This document shows positions 13,603-21,982 of a stretch of 23,695 nt of DNA, in pieces. Positions within the stretch are counted from its first letter, which is position 1. Every line of letters begins with the position of its first letter. The stretch spans positions 1-23,695 of the forward strand of contig JADJBC010000057.1 of the NCBI GenBank assembly GCA_016703945.1, in the 5' to 3' direction. Under the pieces are notes generated by a model. That model searched no databases, was not told where the DNA came from, and saw nothing but the letters and a program-made list of their open reading frames with translations. This DNA comes from Candidatus Aalborgicola danicus. GTDB lineage: Bacteria > Pseudomonadota > Gammaproteobacteria > Burkholderiales > Burkholderiaceae_C. The translations under genes were made by a program, and so were the position numbers.

Positions 13603-15020
13603 AACCTGACCTGGTTGCGTCCCGCGTCCTTGGCCTGGTACATCGCCGCGTCGGCAAATTTGCAGACTTCGTCCTGGCTCAGGGATTCACCTAAAAACAA
13701 GGCGATGCCGATACTGGCGGTGCAACGGTGCTCCACCGTCACCACCGAACCGTCGGCGCTGCGCACCTCCACACAATAGGGTAGGGCCAGGCTGGCCCGA
13801 ATTTTCTCGGCCACGGCACCGGCCTGCACGCGCGAAGCGGCCGGGTCCCGGTCGAACTCTTGGCACATCACCACAAACTCATCGCCTCCCATGCGCGCAA
13901 CCGTGTCCATGGCGCGTACACCGGCGCGCAAGCGGTTAGCAACCTCGATCAGCAAAAAGTCACCCGCTGCGTGCCCGTGCCTGTCATTCAGGGCCTTGAA
14001 GTTGTCCAGATCCAGAAACAAAACGGCCCCGAATAAACCACTGCGCTGGCTCGACGCCATGGCCTGTTTTAACCGATCAAACAACAAACGCCGATTAGGC
14101 AACTGGGTCAGTGCATCGTAAAAAGCCAGGTGCCGAATCTGGTCTTCCGTTTGGTGGCGCTGGGTGGTTTCGCGCGAAATCCCATGGAACCCGATGAGAT
14201 TGCCCTGCGCATCGCGATCCGCCCTTGCCGACACTTCTGCCCACAACAGTCGTCCATCCTTGCAGCGGTGTTGCACTTCAAACGTCTCAAAGGCAACCGA
14301 GGTTCCGTCGGTCTCTACTTCAGGCTGCTCTGCCAGCAGTTTCTGGATCTCCGCGATGCCCTCTGGCGTGAACATCTCAAACGCATGGTGACCCAGCACC
14401 TCTTGCGCACTGAAACCCCGCAATCGTTCGTCAGATGGACTAATGTAGGTAATGAGAAGGTTGCGATCGGCCTTCCACAACACATCCTGGGTGTCTTCCG
14501 TGAGTTGCCGATACAGGGTCAGACTGTCCTGGAGCTGCTGCGTGCGCTCCTGGACCAGGGCCTCCAGCGTGGCATTGCGTTCTTGCAGGCTCTTGAGCGG
14601 ATAAACCTCTCCGTCATGGGCAGCGACGTACGGTATGGAGATGCCGTTGTGCACAATCTTCCAGTCATCGCCTTCGAGCCGGAACACCAACACCAGCCGC
14701 GCCACTTCGCGTGACAACACTTCTTCGGCCATGGGGAGATGAATGTGGAAGAACGCGGTGACCATCACGACCTCGGCACTGAGGTCTTGCAACGCGAGGT
14801 CTACCATCTCGATGCGCACGCGCTTGGGCACCTGCGCGAAATCCTGTCGGGTAACCTTGATCCAGGCCTCACGGTCCTTGACCAAGACGTCGCTGCTGCC
14901 CGCATAACCACTAAAGTTGTCGCTGAACCGTTCAGTCAAACGGTCATCCCGCGCGACATACATTTCAATGTAGTCGTCAAAGAGCTGGCGAATGTGTGCC
15001 TGGCGGTCTGGTGAGATCAC
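13584..15020 (-). CDS. Diguanylate cyclase with SnoaL-like and PAS domains
   Basis: The 478-residue soluble protein has three parts. Residues about 5-130 (QLFDDYIEMYVARDDRLTER to WKIVHNGISIPY) look like a SnoaL/NTF2-type fold of the kind that binds small ligands. Then comes a short coiled coil (LQERNATLEALVQERTQQLQ) and a PAS domain (about 170-290, with DVLWKADRNLLITYISPSDE). The C-terminal GGDEF domain (about 310-478) has an intact GGDEF at 378-382 and the inhibitory I-site RAMD at 369-372, so it should make c-di-GMP under product control. No EAL domain and no membrane helix are present. GTG 15020 is chosen because AGGA lies 8 nt upstream and it avoids the 3' end of pabB; the frame is open upstream to 15146. 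Confidence 0.85.
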   Translation of the reverse strand: MISPDRQAHIRQLFDDYIEMYVARDDRLTERFSDNFSGYAGSSDVLVKDREAWIKVTRQDFAQVPKRVRIEMVDLALQDLSAEVVMVTAFFHIHLPMAEEVLSREVARLVLVFRLEGDDWKIVHNGISIPYVAAHDGEVYPLKSLQERNATLEALVQERTQQLQDSLTLYRQLTEDTQDVLWKADRNLLITYISPSDERLRGFSAQEVLGHHAFEMFTPEGIAEIQKLLAEQPEVETDGTSVAFETFEVQHRCKDGRLLWAEVSARADRDAQGNLIGFHGISRETTQRHQTEDQIRHLAFYDALTQLPNRRLLFDRLKQAMASSQRSGLFGAVLFLDLDNFKALNDRHGHAAGDFLLIEVANRLRAGVRAMDTVARMGGDEFVVMCQEFDRDPAASRVQAGAVAEKIRASLALPYCVEVRSADGSVVTVEHRCTASIGIALFLGESLSQDEVCKFADAAMYQAKDAGRNQVRFHTAPA

Positions 15021-15094
15021 GGTGGACTTCCTGCTGTTGGTCCTGAGTATGACCCCCAGTAGACGCTGTCCGTTGACCGCGGTCAAGCCATGGA

Positions 15095-16891
15095 TCAATA
15101 AACAGGCGTGGTCCGCACGCTGGAAGCCAATTTGGCATCCACCCAACCGCGCAGACTGTTGATAAACGCCAGGGCCTGGGCGCGGGGCAGATCACCCAAC
15201 GTAACGACGGCTTCCACCATGCGGCCCTGGCCCAGCCAATGGGCGCGGCCCACACCCGGCAACAAGCCGCAACCCAGCGCCGGGGTGACCCAGCGGCCGT
15301 CCAGCAACACCGCCAGGTTGCCACGGGTGCATTCGGTCAGTTCGCCACGGGTATTCCACAGCACCGTATCAAAAACGCCGGGATCGGTGGGCGCAAAGCG
15401 CTCGTAGTGCACGCGCCGCGTGGTCTTGTGCCGCACAAATTCACCATCGGCTTCTTCCAGCGGGCTGGTGGCGAGGTTTAGATTCACACAGGTGGGTGTG
15501 TCGGGCAACTCAAAGGCCTGGGCCTGCAGCCGGCCGCCAACACCGAGCAACAGGCGCACCCGCCAGGCGCCCCGGGGGTGCTGCATAGCCAGTTGCGCCA
15601 GTGTGTCGTGCACCGTGCCCTGTGGCCAGACACAGCCGAAATGGGCCGCCGAAGCCTTCATGCGTTCCAGGTGGTGGTCGGCGTGTTGCAACACGCCATC
15701 GCGCAGTGCCAGGGTTTCCAGAAGTTCGAAAGACTGGCTGGCGCGCTGCATAAAGGCCTGCTTGTGGCGCCACTCCTGCCATTCGGCCTCGGGCGTCGCG
15801 TCAAAGGTGATACCGCTGCCAGTGTCGAAGCGTATGGTGTTGCCTCGCACCACGGCGGTCCGGATCGGCACATTAAAAGTGGCGCTGCCACCGGGGCGCA
15901 CCACACCGACGGCGCCACAGTAGACGCCACGCGCACTGTGCTCCAGTTCCCGAATCCAGCGCATGGCCTGCACCTTGGGCGCACCGGTGATGGAACCACA
16001 CGGAAACAAGGCACCAAACACATCGACCAGCGAGGTGCCGGGGCGCGTGTTGGCGTATACATCACTCACCATCTGCCACACGGTGGGCAATGCCTGCACC
16101 CGGCACAACCCATCCACTTTGACCGAAAACGGCTGGGCAATACGCGACAGGTCATTGCGGATCAGGTCCACAATCATGACGTTTTCCGCCCGCTCCTTGG
16201 GCGAGCTTTGCAAGGCATCGGCCAGTGCCATGTCTTCCTGTGGGTTGCGCCCGCGTGGCGCGGTGCCCTTCATGGGGCGGGTTATCAGGTGGCCGTTATG
16301 CCAATCAAAGAACAGCTCTGGCGACACCGACAGCACCTGTGCCTCACCCGTGTCCAGGTAAGCGGCGAACCCTCCGGGTTGCGCCTGGCGCATGGCGGCG
16401 AAGAGTTCGTCTGGCGACACATTCAACTGCCCCAGGGTGCGTGCTGTGAAGTTGGCCTGGTAAATCTCGCCATCGGCAATCGCCCGGTGCAGTCGCTCCA
16501 AGGCGGCATCGAAGGCCGTTCGTGCAAGGCCTGGCTGCCAGGCCACACGCGGCGTGGTCGTTGCGCTGGACAGTAGAGGATCAGCCTTCTGCAATGCGGG
16601 GTCGCTCGGCAGAGGGGCGTCGTGCACGCCAAACCAGACCAGCGATCCGGTGGCGGGGTGCACAGTCAGGGCACTGTCAAACGCGGGCGCCGCCTCGTAA
16701 CACACATAGCCCACGCACCACTGGCCGGCGCGGGCACGCTGCTCAACCGTCTCCAGCACGGCCTTGACCTGGTGCAGTTCGTACGCCTTTAGCACCTCAC
16801 GGGGCGCGCCAAAAGCGACGCGTAATGCCGCATTCGCGTCACCGGGCTGCGCGGGGGTCTGGATGGCGGAGAAGTCGATCAGTGCATACAT
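15095..16891 (-). CDS. pabB: Fused aminodeoxychorismate synthase PabB and lyase PabC
   Basis: The 598-residue protein makes p-aminobenzoate for folate. Residues about 1-355 are chorismate-binding PabB: IADGEIYQANFTARTLGQLN, SPELFF, TRPMKGTAPRG, ENVMIVDLIRNDLSRIA and GSITGAPKVQAMRWIRELE. Residues about 370-598 are a class-IV PLP lyase, PabC: the likely PLP lysine is in HKTTRRVHYERF, and LWNTRGELTECTRGNLAVLL and PALGCGLLPGVGRAHWL follow. The glutaminase PabA is not encoded here. ATG 16891 (MYALIDFSAIQ) matches the usual start; the frame is open to 17134 but that stretch looks noncoding and overlaps a plus-strand gene. The stop lies 74 nt before the cyclase start, so the two may be co-transcribed. 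Confidence 0.94.
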   Translation of the reverse strand: MYALIDFSAIQTPAQPGDANAALRVAFGAPREVLKAYELHQVKAVLETVEQRARAGQWCVGYVCYEAAPAFDSALTVHPATGSLVWFGVHDAPLPSDPALQKADPLLSSATTTPRVAWQPGLARTAFDAALERLHRAIADGEIYQANFTARTLGQLNVSPDELFAAMRQAQPGGFAAYLDTGEAQVLSVSPELFFDWHNGHLITRPMKGTAPRGRNPQEDMALADALQSSPKERAENVMIVDLIRNDLSRIAQPFSVKVDGLCRVQALPTVWQMVSDVYANTRPGTSLVDVFGALFPCGSITGAPKVQAMRWIRELEHSARGVYCGAVGVVRPGGSATFNVPIRTAVVRGNTIRFDTGSGITFDATPEAEWQEWRHKQAFMQRASQSFELLETLALRDGVLQHADHHLERMKASAAHFGCVWPQGTVHDTLAQLAMQHPRGAWRVRLLLGVGGRLQAQAFELPDTPTCVNLNLATSPLEEADGEFVRHKTTRRVHYERFAPTDPGVFDTVLWNTRGELTECTRGNLAVLLDGRWVTPALGCGLLPGVGRAHWLGQGRMVEAVVTLGDLPRAQALAFINSLRGWVDAKLASSVRTTPVY

Positions 16892-17025
16892 GGGCCGCAG
16901 ATTATGCGCATGCACGCGGCATGCAATAAGCTGGTGCGCTTGCATTTTGCTGCCACTTGACCAAAATGTGTCCTTGGAAATTTTTTGCATGCGCGCTGTG
17001 ACTGCACAGGCTTGGAGAAACTGCC

Positions 17026-17234
17026 GTGAGCGATTTACCACCCCACTGCCTGGCGAAGACATCACGCAATTGATCGGGGCATTAAATGCCCTGCGCGACC
17101 ACTGGATGGAACTGTCACTGGTGCTCAGCGACATCGTGACCGAAACCCCATCGCCCGCCCGCGATGCAGTGCTGGTGGACGTCGAACGTTATCTTTCGCG
17201 CATCAAGGAGCGTGAACGCGGGCCTGGTCGATAA
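17026..17234 (+). CDS. Small unknown protein, probably one frameshift near its start
   Basis: The clear part is LPGEDITQLIGALNALRDHW, then MELSLVLSDIVTETPSPARD and VLVDVERYLSRIKERE, a charged, probably helical protein with no family I recognise. In the sequence as given the open frame starts at ATG 16989 without a ribosome site. GTG 17026 has GGAG at 8 nt and reads MSDLPPH, but runs into a stop. Adding one C in the CCCC run near 17041-17044 joins it to the long frame as MSDLPPPLPGEDITQL, 69 residues. I prefer that reading. It is divergent from pabB and followed by repeat R1-C. Confidence 0.5.
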
Positions 17235-17244
17235 AGGCATCCGC

Positions 17245-17300
17245 TCTGATTTCAGGAGCTGCTTGCGCTTATTCCACGAGGGCTGGAGGCCAATTTGACC
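17245..17300 (+). repeat. Interspersed repeat R1, copy C
   Basis: It contains GAGCTGCTTGCGCTTATTCC, then ACGAGGGCTGGAGGCCAATT. It shares the core AGCTGCTTGCGC with copy B and the end GGAGGCCAATTTGAC with copy A. It lies between two convergent gene ends, 10 nt after the small gene and 10 nt before the patatin stop. Confidence 0.62.
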
Positions 17301-17310
17301 ACTCACTTTG

Positions 17311-18384
17311 TCACAATCGGTTGTAACGATTCACCAGCCGCATGCCATGCTGCGTGCTGGGGTTGTCACGTGCAAACGCCTCGCGGGCACGGGCATAACC
17401 AAAGTTCCAGTGTTCCTCCATGTGTTGCACAAAGGCGGGGTAGTTGGGCGCTGGCTCCAGGCGAACCCGGTTCTCGCGCCAAGCCAGGATTTTGCGCAGA
17501 AAGGGTTTGGCCAGGGCCTGCTCGATGTCAGAGGTGTCAATCCACACGTCTGCGTGCTGGGCGTGCACCTCGCGCAAGCGCTGGTTGGCGTCGGTCCCCA
17601 ACACGGCACGCCAGGCCGGTGCCGACATGAATTGGTCAAACGGGGCCTTGAATTCCATCACCACGCTGTCCGCCAGGCGATGGGCCAGTTCGATCGGGAA
17701 CAAATCCACCACACCGCCCATGTAGTGCGCGTCACCGTGCGAGTGGCAGGCGAAGTAGTACATGTCGGAGACCGAGATACGCGCCGCCACATCCAGCGGC
17801 ATGCTGGTGTCGGTTACCACATGGGGTGCCACGGTGGTGCCGGCCCATTCTGCACGCCCCAATGGCGCTGTCGCACCGTGCAGCAGTTGCGCGGCGCGCG
17901 GGCCACAAAACACGGTTTGCTCAAACAGCCGGCGCTGGCCGCGGCCGCGCCCCACCTCCGATGCATCGAACAGCAACTTGCTGCCGACCAGGGCCACATC
18001 CGGGCCACGCACCCCCGTGGGAAGCGCCAACTGCGGCAGGGCTGGCAGTGCAAACAGGTAGTTGTTAAACAGGTCGGGAACACGGGCCGCCGGGCGCGGG
18101 TCAAACGCCCGGGCTGCCAAGCCCCACACGGTGCGATGGATCGTGGCCGCCGGTGCGGGTGTTATGGCACTCCAGAAGCGGTGCATCTCGTGCGATTGCA
18201 ACCAGGCCTTTTGCTGCACCGGGTCTGGCATGGCGTGGATTACGGCTGCCGCAATCGCACCACCACAACTGGCCAAAACCAGATCAGGCGCTTTGCCCGC
18301 GTCGCAGGCCGCGGCATACATGCCCAGGTAGATGCCAAAGCGAAAACCACCACCGGCCATGACCAAACATTGCTGGTAACGCAC
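17311..18384 (-). CDS. Patatin-like phospholipase family protein, altered active-site motifs
   Basis: The 357-residue protein begins MRYQQCLVMAGGGFRFGIYL. GGG with a following R (residues 11-17) is the oxyanion-hole motif of patatin-like lipases. The expected nucleophile elbow GxSxG appears as ASCGG with S39, so the first glycine is alanine. The catalytic aspartate is probably D227 in YMGGVVDLFP, where patatins usually have DG[GA]. The Ser-Asp pair is therefore present but its surroundings are unusual, and the substrate may differ from phospholipids. There is no signal peptide. GTG 18384 is 3 nt after the HAD stop, so it is the last gene of a TetR-HAD-patatin operon. It ends against repeat R1-C. 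Confidence 0.82.
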   Translation of the reverse strand: MRYQQCLVMAGGGFRFGIYLGMYAAACDAGKAPDLVLASCGGAIAAAVIHAMPDPVQQKAWLQSHEMHRFWSAITPAPAATIHRTVWGLAARAFDPRPAARVPDLFNNYLFALPALPQLALPTGVRGPDVALVGSKLLFDASEVGRGRGQRRLFEQTVFCGPRAAQLLHGATAPLGRAEWAGTTVAPHVVTDTSMPLDVAARISVSDMYYFACHSHGDAHYMGGVVDLFPIELAHRLADSVVMEFKAPFDQFMSAPAWRAVLGTDANQRLREVHAQHADVWIDTSDIEQALAKPFLRKILAWRENRVRLEPAPNYPAFVQHMEEHWNFGYARAREAFARDNPSTQHGMRLVNRYNRL

Positions 18385-18387
18385 CGG

Positions 18388-19029
18388 TTACCGTCCCAGG
18401 GTCCGCAACTCAGCAACGGACGCCAATAGGTAGCGGGGTTGTTCACGCTCCAGTTCCTCACGCGAGCCGTGCCCCCACAACACGCCGGCCGCCTGCAGAC
18501 CATTGCGGTGTGCGGCAACCATGTCCACCGCGCGGTCACCAACCATGACAGACGACGTACTTACCTGGCCATCGGCCAACAGGCCTTGCATCTGCTGCCA
18601 CTTGTAGATGCCGATCTCCCCGCCGCTGACAAAACGGAAGTGTGCGCGCAGTCCAAACATCTTCAAGATCTGTTCAGCAAAATCAACACGCTTGGAAGTG
18701 CAAACTCCCATAGGAATACCCGCATCACTGAGCGCGGAAAGCGCTTCGGAAATGCCGGGGTACAGCACGTTTTCGGAGTAGCCTACATCGGCATACCGCT
18801 CACGGTATTTGGCCACCAGCGCGTCGATGTGGCTCGGTGTCGTGACACCGGTGAGTATTTTGAAAGATTCGTCCAAAGGCGGGCCAATGTGAACCGACAG
18901 CTGCTCCAGTTCACGCGCCGGGTATCCGTAGTGCGTCAGCGCGTAGTTGATGGAGCGACCTATCCCCACCAACGGATCGCTAAGCGTACCGTCAAGGTCA
19001 AACAGGATCAGATCGTGTGGGGTTGGCAT
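18388..19029 (-). CDS. HAD-family phosphatase (phosphoglycolate phosphatase-like)
   Basis: The 213-residue protein has the HAD motifs in order. Motif I is LFDLDGTLSDP with the nucleophile D (about residue 11), motif II is GVCTSK, the motif III lysine is in IYKWQQM, and motif IV is MVGDRAVDM. A helical cap lies between motifs I and II (about residues 20-85). Such enzymes hydrolyse small phosphate esters such as phosphoglycolate or nucleotides; its place after a RutR-like regulator makes a nucleotide-type substrate possible, which is inference only. ATG 19029 gives the usual short N-terminus and is 8 nt after the TetR stop; upstream in-frame residues overlap the TetR gene. Confidence 0.88.
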   Translation of the reverse strand: MPTPHDLILFDLDGTLSDPLVGIGRSINYALTHYGYPARELEQLSVHIGPPLDESFKILTGVTTPSHIDALVAKYRERYADVGYSENVLYPGISEALSALSDAGIPMGVCTSKRVDFAEQILKMFGLRAHFRFVSGGEIGIYKWQQMQGLLADGQVSTSSVMVGDRAVDMVAAHRNGLQAAGVLWGHGSREELEREQPRYLLASVAELRTLGR

Positions 19030-19037
19030 AGTCGCGA

Positions 19038-19706
19038 TTACAAGCCGCAGCCCCGCAGCAGCAGGGACACCACATGCTCGGTCGCGCGGGCGTGGTCTTT
19101 GGCGGTCAGCGATTTGCGGCCTAACACCGCGCACACCTGCACATCGAAGTCGGCATAGGTTTGGGTGGCGGCCCAGATCGTGAAAAACAGGTGGGTGGGG
19201 TCCACCGGCGCCATGCGCGCGGCATCTATCCAGCCCTGAATGACGGCGGCTTTCTCCATGACCAGTGGGCGCAGCTCGGACTTCAGAATGGTTTTGACCA
19301 CCGGCGCGCCGTGCAGCATTTCGTTGGCAAACACCTTGGAGCCATCGGGCCGCTGGGCCGACAGCGCCATCTTGACGCGAATGTACTGCTCCAGCGCGGC
19401 GCGCGGGTCGGCGTCAGCCGTGATGCCCTGGGCGGGTGCCAGCCAATCGCCCAAGATGCGTGCCAGCACCGCGCGGTACAACACGTCCTTGCTGCCAAAG
19501 TAGTAGTGCAGATTGGCCTTGGGCAGGCCGCTGGCGGTTGCAATGGCCGCCATGGTGGCGCCGCCAAAACCGGCGCGGGCGAAGACCTTTTCGGCCGCGC
19601 CCAGAATGCGGATTTCGTTGGCCAGTCGAATCTGGCCCTTGGTCGCGTCGTCCTCCGCCTCCGCTGCGGCAACACGCGCGGGTGCACGCTGGATGGGTGT
19701 TTTCAT
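19038..19706 (-). CDS. TetR-family regulator, RutR-like
   Basis: The 222-residue protein has a TetR helix-turn-helix at about residues 35-80: AAEKVFARAGFGGATMAAIA, then SGLPKANLHYYFGSKDVLYR. The KANLHYYFGSK recognition part and the C-terminal IWAATQTYADFDVQVCAVLG follow RutR (YcdC), the uracil/thymine-responsive regulator of pyrimidine use. The first 25 residues are a variable tail. ATG 19706 lies only about 10 nt past the T-run of the terminator that ends the transporter operon, and its ribosome site is poor (AAGA). Its mRNA must come from read-through or a promoter overlapping the terminator. It probably controls the adjacent importer in response to a pyrimidine-like ligand; this is inferred from family and position. 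Confidence 0.88.
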   Translation of the reverse strand: MKTPIQRAPARVAAAEAEDDATKGQIRLANEIRILGAAEKVFARAGFGGATMAAIATASGLPKANLHYYFGSKDVLYRAVLARILGDWLAPAQGITADADPRAALEQYIRVKMALSAQRPDGSKVFANEMLHGAPVVKTILKSELRPLVMEKAAVIQGWIDAARMAPVDPTHLFFTIWAATQTYADFDVQVCAVLGRKSLTAKDHARATEHVVSLLLRGCGL

Positions 19707-19714
19707 GTTCTTGG

Positions 19715-19752
19715 CAAAAAAGGGGTCGCATCACTGTGGATACGACCCCTTG
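19715..19752 (-). terminator. Intrinsic terminator of the NMT1-type transporter operon
   Basis: Perfect 9-bp arms AAGGGGTCG and CGACCCCTT enclose a 14-base loop. On the minus strand the stem is followed by a run of T, matching the A-run at 19716-19721. It lies 33 nt past the binding-protein stop and directly before the TetR start. Confidence 0.8.
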
Positions 19753-19784
19753 CAGTCATGGTGAATGCAATCAGGCTGGGCAGT

Positions 19785-20789
19785 TTACTTGGCTGCGGCC
19801 TCCCAAACCACATGCGACATGGCCGCCGCGCCCGGGTCTTTCTTGATGACCGGCGAGCTGCCGCCGGCCAGCAGTACCTTGACGGTACGCTCATAGGCCG
19901 CTTTCTCCAGGTAGCCGATCTTGGGTGTGCCGGCATTGGTGATCAACTTGGCCACGTTTTCCATCTGGCGCTTCTGCACCTTCAAAGTCGCGCTGCCCGA
20001 TGCGTCCGCGGCCACCACAACCTTGGCAGCAGCCTCAGGATCTTTGACCGCGTCATTCCAGCCCTTGAAGCTGGCCTTCAGGAACTTGGCCATGCGCGCC
20101 ACAAAGGCCGGGTCCTTGAGCTTGGCTTCCATCACATACAGGCCGTCTTCCAGCGTGGCCACGCCTTCTTTTTCATAGAAGAAAGTGACCAGGTCGCTTT
20201 CCTTGACGCCGGCATCCACCACCTGCCAGTACTCGTTGTAAATCATCGTGGAGATACAGGCGGCTTGGTTTTGCAGCAGCGGGTCGACGTTGAAGCCCTG
20301 CTTCAAGATCTTGATGTCGGTGTCGGGCTTGTTGCCCAGCTTGGCCATCCAGTTCAGGAACGGGTACTCGTTGCCGCCGTACCAGACGCCCAGGGTCTTG
20401 CCCTTGAGGTCTTTGGGGGTGGCAACGCCGCTGGACTTTTTGCAGGTCAGCATCAGGCCGGACTGGTTGAACACCTGGGCGATATTGACCAGGGGCACAC
20501 CGGCTTCGCGCGAGGCCAGTGCCGAAGGCATCCAGTCCACGACCACGTCGGCGCCGTTGCCGGCAATCACCTGGGCGGGCGCAATGTCAGGGCCACCGGG
20601 CTTGATGGTCACGTCCAGGCCCTCGGCCTTGTAGTAGCCCTTGGCCTGCGCCACGTAGTAGCCGGCAAACTGGGCCTGCGGCAGCCACTTGAGCTGGATG
20701 GTCACCTTGTCGGCGGCGTGCGCGGTCATGCCGCACACGGCCAATACCGCGGCCATCAGGCCTTTGCTCACCAGAGAAGAACGATTCAT
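19785..20789 (-). CDS. ABC transporter substrate-binding protein, NMT1/THI5 type
   Basis: The 334-residue periplasmic protein has a signal peptide of about 25 residues (MNRSSLVSKGLMAAVLAVCG, cleavage after AHA). Its mature start DKVTIQLKWLPQAQFAGYYV, then QAKGYYKAEGLDVTI, is the NMT1/THI5-like fold used for pyrimidine, thiamine-precursor and riboflavin-type ligands. NGADVVVDWMPSALASREAG and GVWYGGNEYPFLNWMAKLG line the binding cleft in relatives. AAGGAG precedes ATG 20789 by 6 nt. It is the last gene of the transporter operon, separated from the permease by repeat R2c, and would deliver substrate to the two permeases. The exact ligand cannot be read from sequence; a pyrimidine is favoured by the neighbouring RutR-like gene. 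Confidence 0.92.
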   Translation of the reverse strand: MNRSSLVSKGLMAAVLAVCGMTAHAADKVTIQLKWLPQAQFAGYYVAQAKGYYKAEGLDVTIKPGGPDIAPAQVIAGNGADVVVDWMPSALASREAGVPLVNIAQVFNQSGLMLTCKKSSGVATPKDLKGKTLGVWYGGNEYPFLNWMAKLGNKPDTDIKILKQGFNVDPLLQNQAACISTMIYNEYWQVVDAGVKESDLVTFFYEKEGVATLEDGLYVMEAKLKDPAFVARMAKFLKASFKGWNDAVKDPEAAAKVVVAADASGSATLKVQKRQMENVAKLITNAGTPKIGYLEKAAYERTVKVLLAGGSSPVIKKDPGAAAMSHVVWEAAAK

Positions 20790-20887
20790 GGAACACTCCT
20801 TGGGTTTGGGACAAAAACAAAACTACGGGACATCAATGCAAAAACTACTCGGCCCGCCTTCACGGATGGAGGACAGGCCCCAAGCCA

Positions 20888-20965
20888 GTGCCACCGTGGA
20901 ACTGGCTTTGCCAGGCCACCGGTGGCGTCCCCTGTAGGGGAAGACGCCGCAGGCGGCTCAGGGGG
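20888..20965 (-). repeat. Interspersed repeat R2, copy c
   Basis: On the minus strand it reads CCCCTGAGCC, GTCTTCCCCTACAGGGGAC, GCAAAGCCAGTTCCACGG, matching R2a inside cysW. It contains the dyad CCCCT-ACA-GGGG. It fills most of the gap between the second permease and the binding-protein gene. Confidence 0.65.
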
Positions 20966-20982
20966 GTGAGTAGCTATGCGCA

Positions 20983-21982
20983 TTATTGCCCCCGCATGGA
21001 CGGATGCCAGAACGCGGCACGCCGTTCCAGCTGTACAAGGCGCATAGGCCAGCGAGCCGGTGACCGCAGCCACCACAATCGCGCCCCAGACCAAAGACAT
21101 GTTCATGCGGGCCGCTTCGGTCGAGATCCGAAAGCCCAGGCCCACCGTGGGAGAGCCAAAAAATTCGGCGACGATGGCGCCAATCAGGGCCAGCGTGGCG
21201 TTGACCTTCAGCGCGCCAAAGATGAAGGGCGTGGCAGAAGGCAGGCGCAACGACCACAGCGTGCGGCCGTAGCTGGCGGCGTAGCTGTACATGAGTTCGC
21301 GTTCCAGTTTGCCCGAGGCTTTCAGGCCCGCCAGCGTGGACACCAGCATGGGGAAGAAGGTCATCAGCACCACGACCGCGGCCTTGGACGGCCACTCGAA
21401 GCCAAACCACATCACCGCAATCGGCGCCACGGCCACCAGCGGCACGGTGCTGGTCAGGGATGCCAGTGGCAGCAGGCCGCGTTGGAGGAATGGCATACGG
21501 TCGATGGCCACGGCTACGGCAAAGCCCAGGCCGCTACCAACAACCCAGCCCACGCAAACGGCCTTGAGCACGGTCTGCGTGAAGTCGCCCCACAGCTTGC
21601 CGGGGTTGTCGATCATCGACTGCACGATCAGCGTGGGCGCGGGCAGCAGCACCCGCGGCACCTCGAACGCCACCACCAGCATCTGCCAGAAGTACAGCAC
21701 CCACAGGCCAAACAGTGCGGCGGTCAGCACGCCGTCAAAACGCGTGCCCTGGATGGCGGCCACGCGGCGGATGGTCCACAGGGCGGCCACGCCCAGGGCC
21801 AGCAGCATCAACCAGAACACTGCGGTAGGCGGACTGCTGCCCTGTGCCGCGGGGTGCAGGAACAACAGGCTGGCCGCGACCAGCGATGCCAGCACCGCGG
21901 CGGCTGTGGCGCGATGGGACGGTGTCTTCGCCGATGGCGTCGAGGGCGTGGCGCGTGCTGCGGACGCGGTGGGCTTGTTCAT
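20983..21982 (-). CDS. ABC transporter permease (second), one frameshift at its 3' end
   Basis: Starting MNKPTASAARATPSTPSAKT, the protein has a 30-residue polar tail, then several membrane helices (LASLVAASLLFLHPA, FWLMLLALGVAALWTI and more) and the SsuC-type coupling loop ELMYSYAASYGRTLWSLRLP. It ends AIVAEFFGSPTVGLGFRIST, then MSLVWGAIVVAAVTGSLAYA. At 21039-21040 one extra base shifts the frame; removing it gives ALVQLERRAAFWHPSMRGQ and a stop at 20983, the usual family ending, about 332 residues. Without that correction the frame runs on through repeat R2c into the next gene. The start overlaps the stop of the first permease by 4 nt (ATGA). The two permeases form the channel. Confidence 0.87.

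Noticed and set aside
16892..17134. N-terminal extension of the PabB-PabC protein
   Set aside because: The frame is open, but the extra 81 residues do not match the family, overlap the small plus-strand gene, and the protein has the usual start at 16891.
17308..18429. A 373-codon plus-strand open frame opposite the patatin-like gene
   Set aside because: The minus strand carries patatin motifs and tight coupling to the HAD gene; the plus frame has no domain.
19161..20969. A 602-codon plus-strand open frame
   Set aside because: It is antisense to the TetR and binding-protein genes, whose protein families are clear. Its translation is rich in Gly, His, Arg and Gln with no motif, as expected of a GC-rich shadow frame.
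20786..20982. Readthrough extension of the second permease into the binding-protein start
   Set aside because: It results from a one-base shift near 21039 and translates repeat R2c. The other frame gives the normal permease ending.
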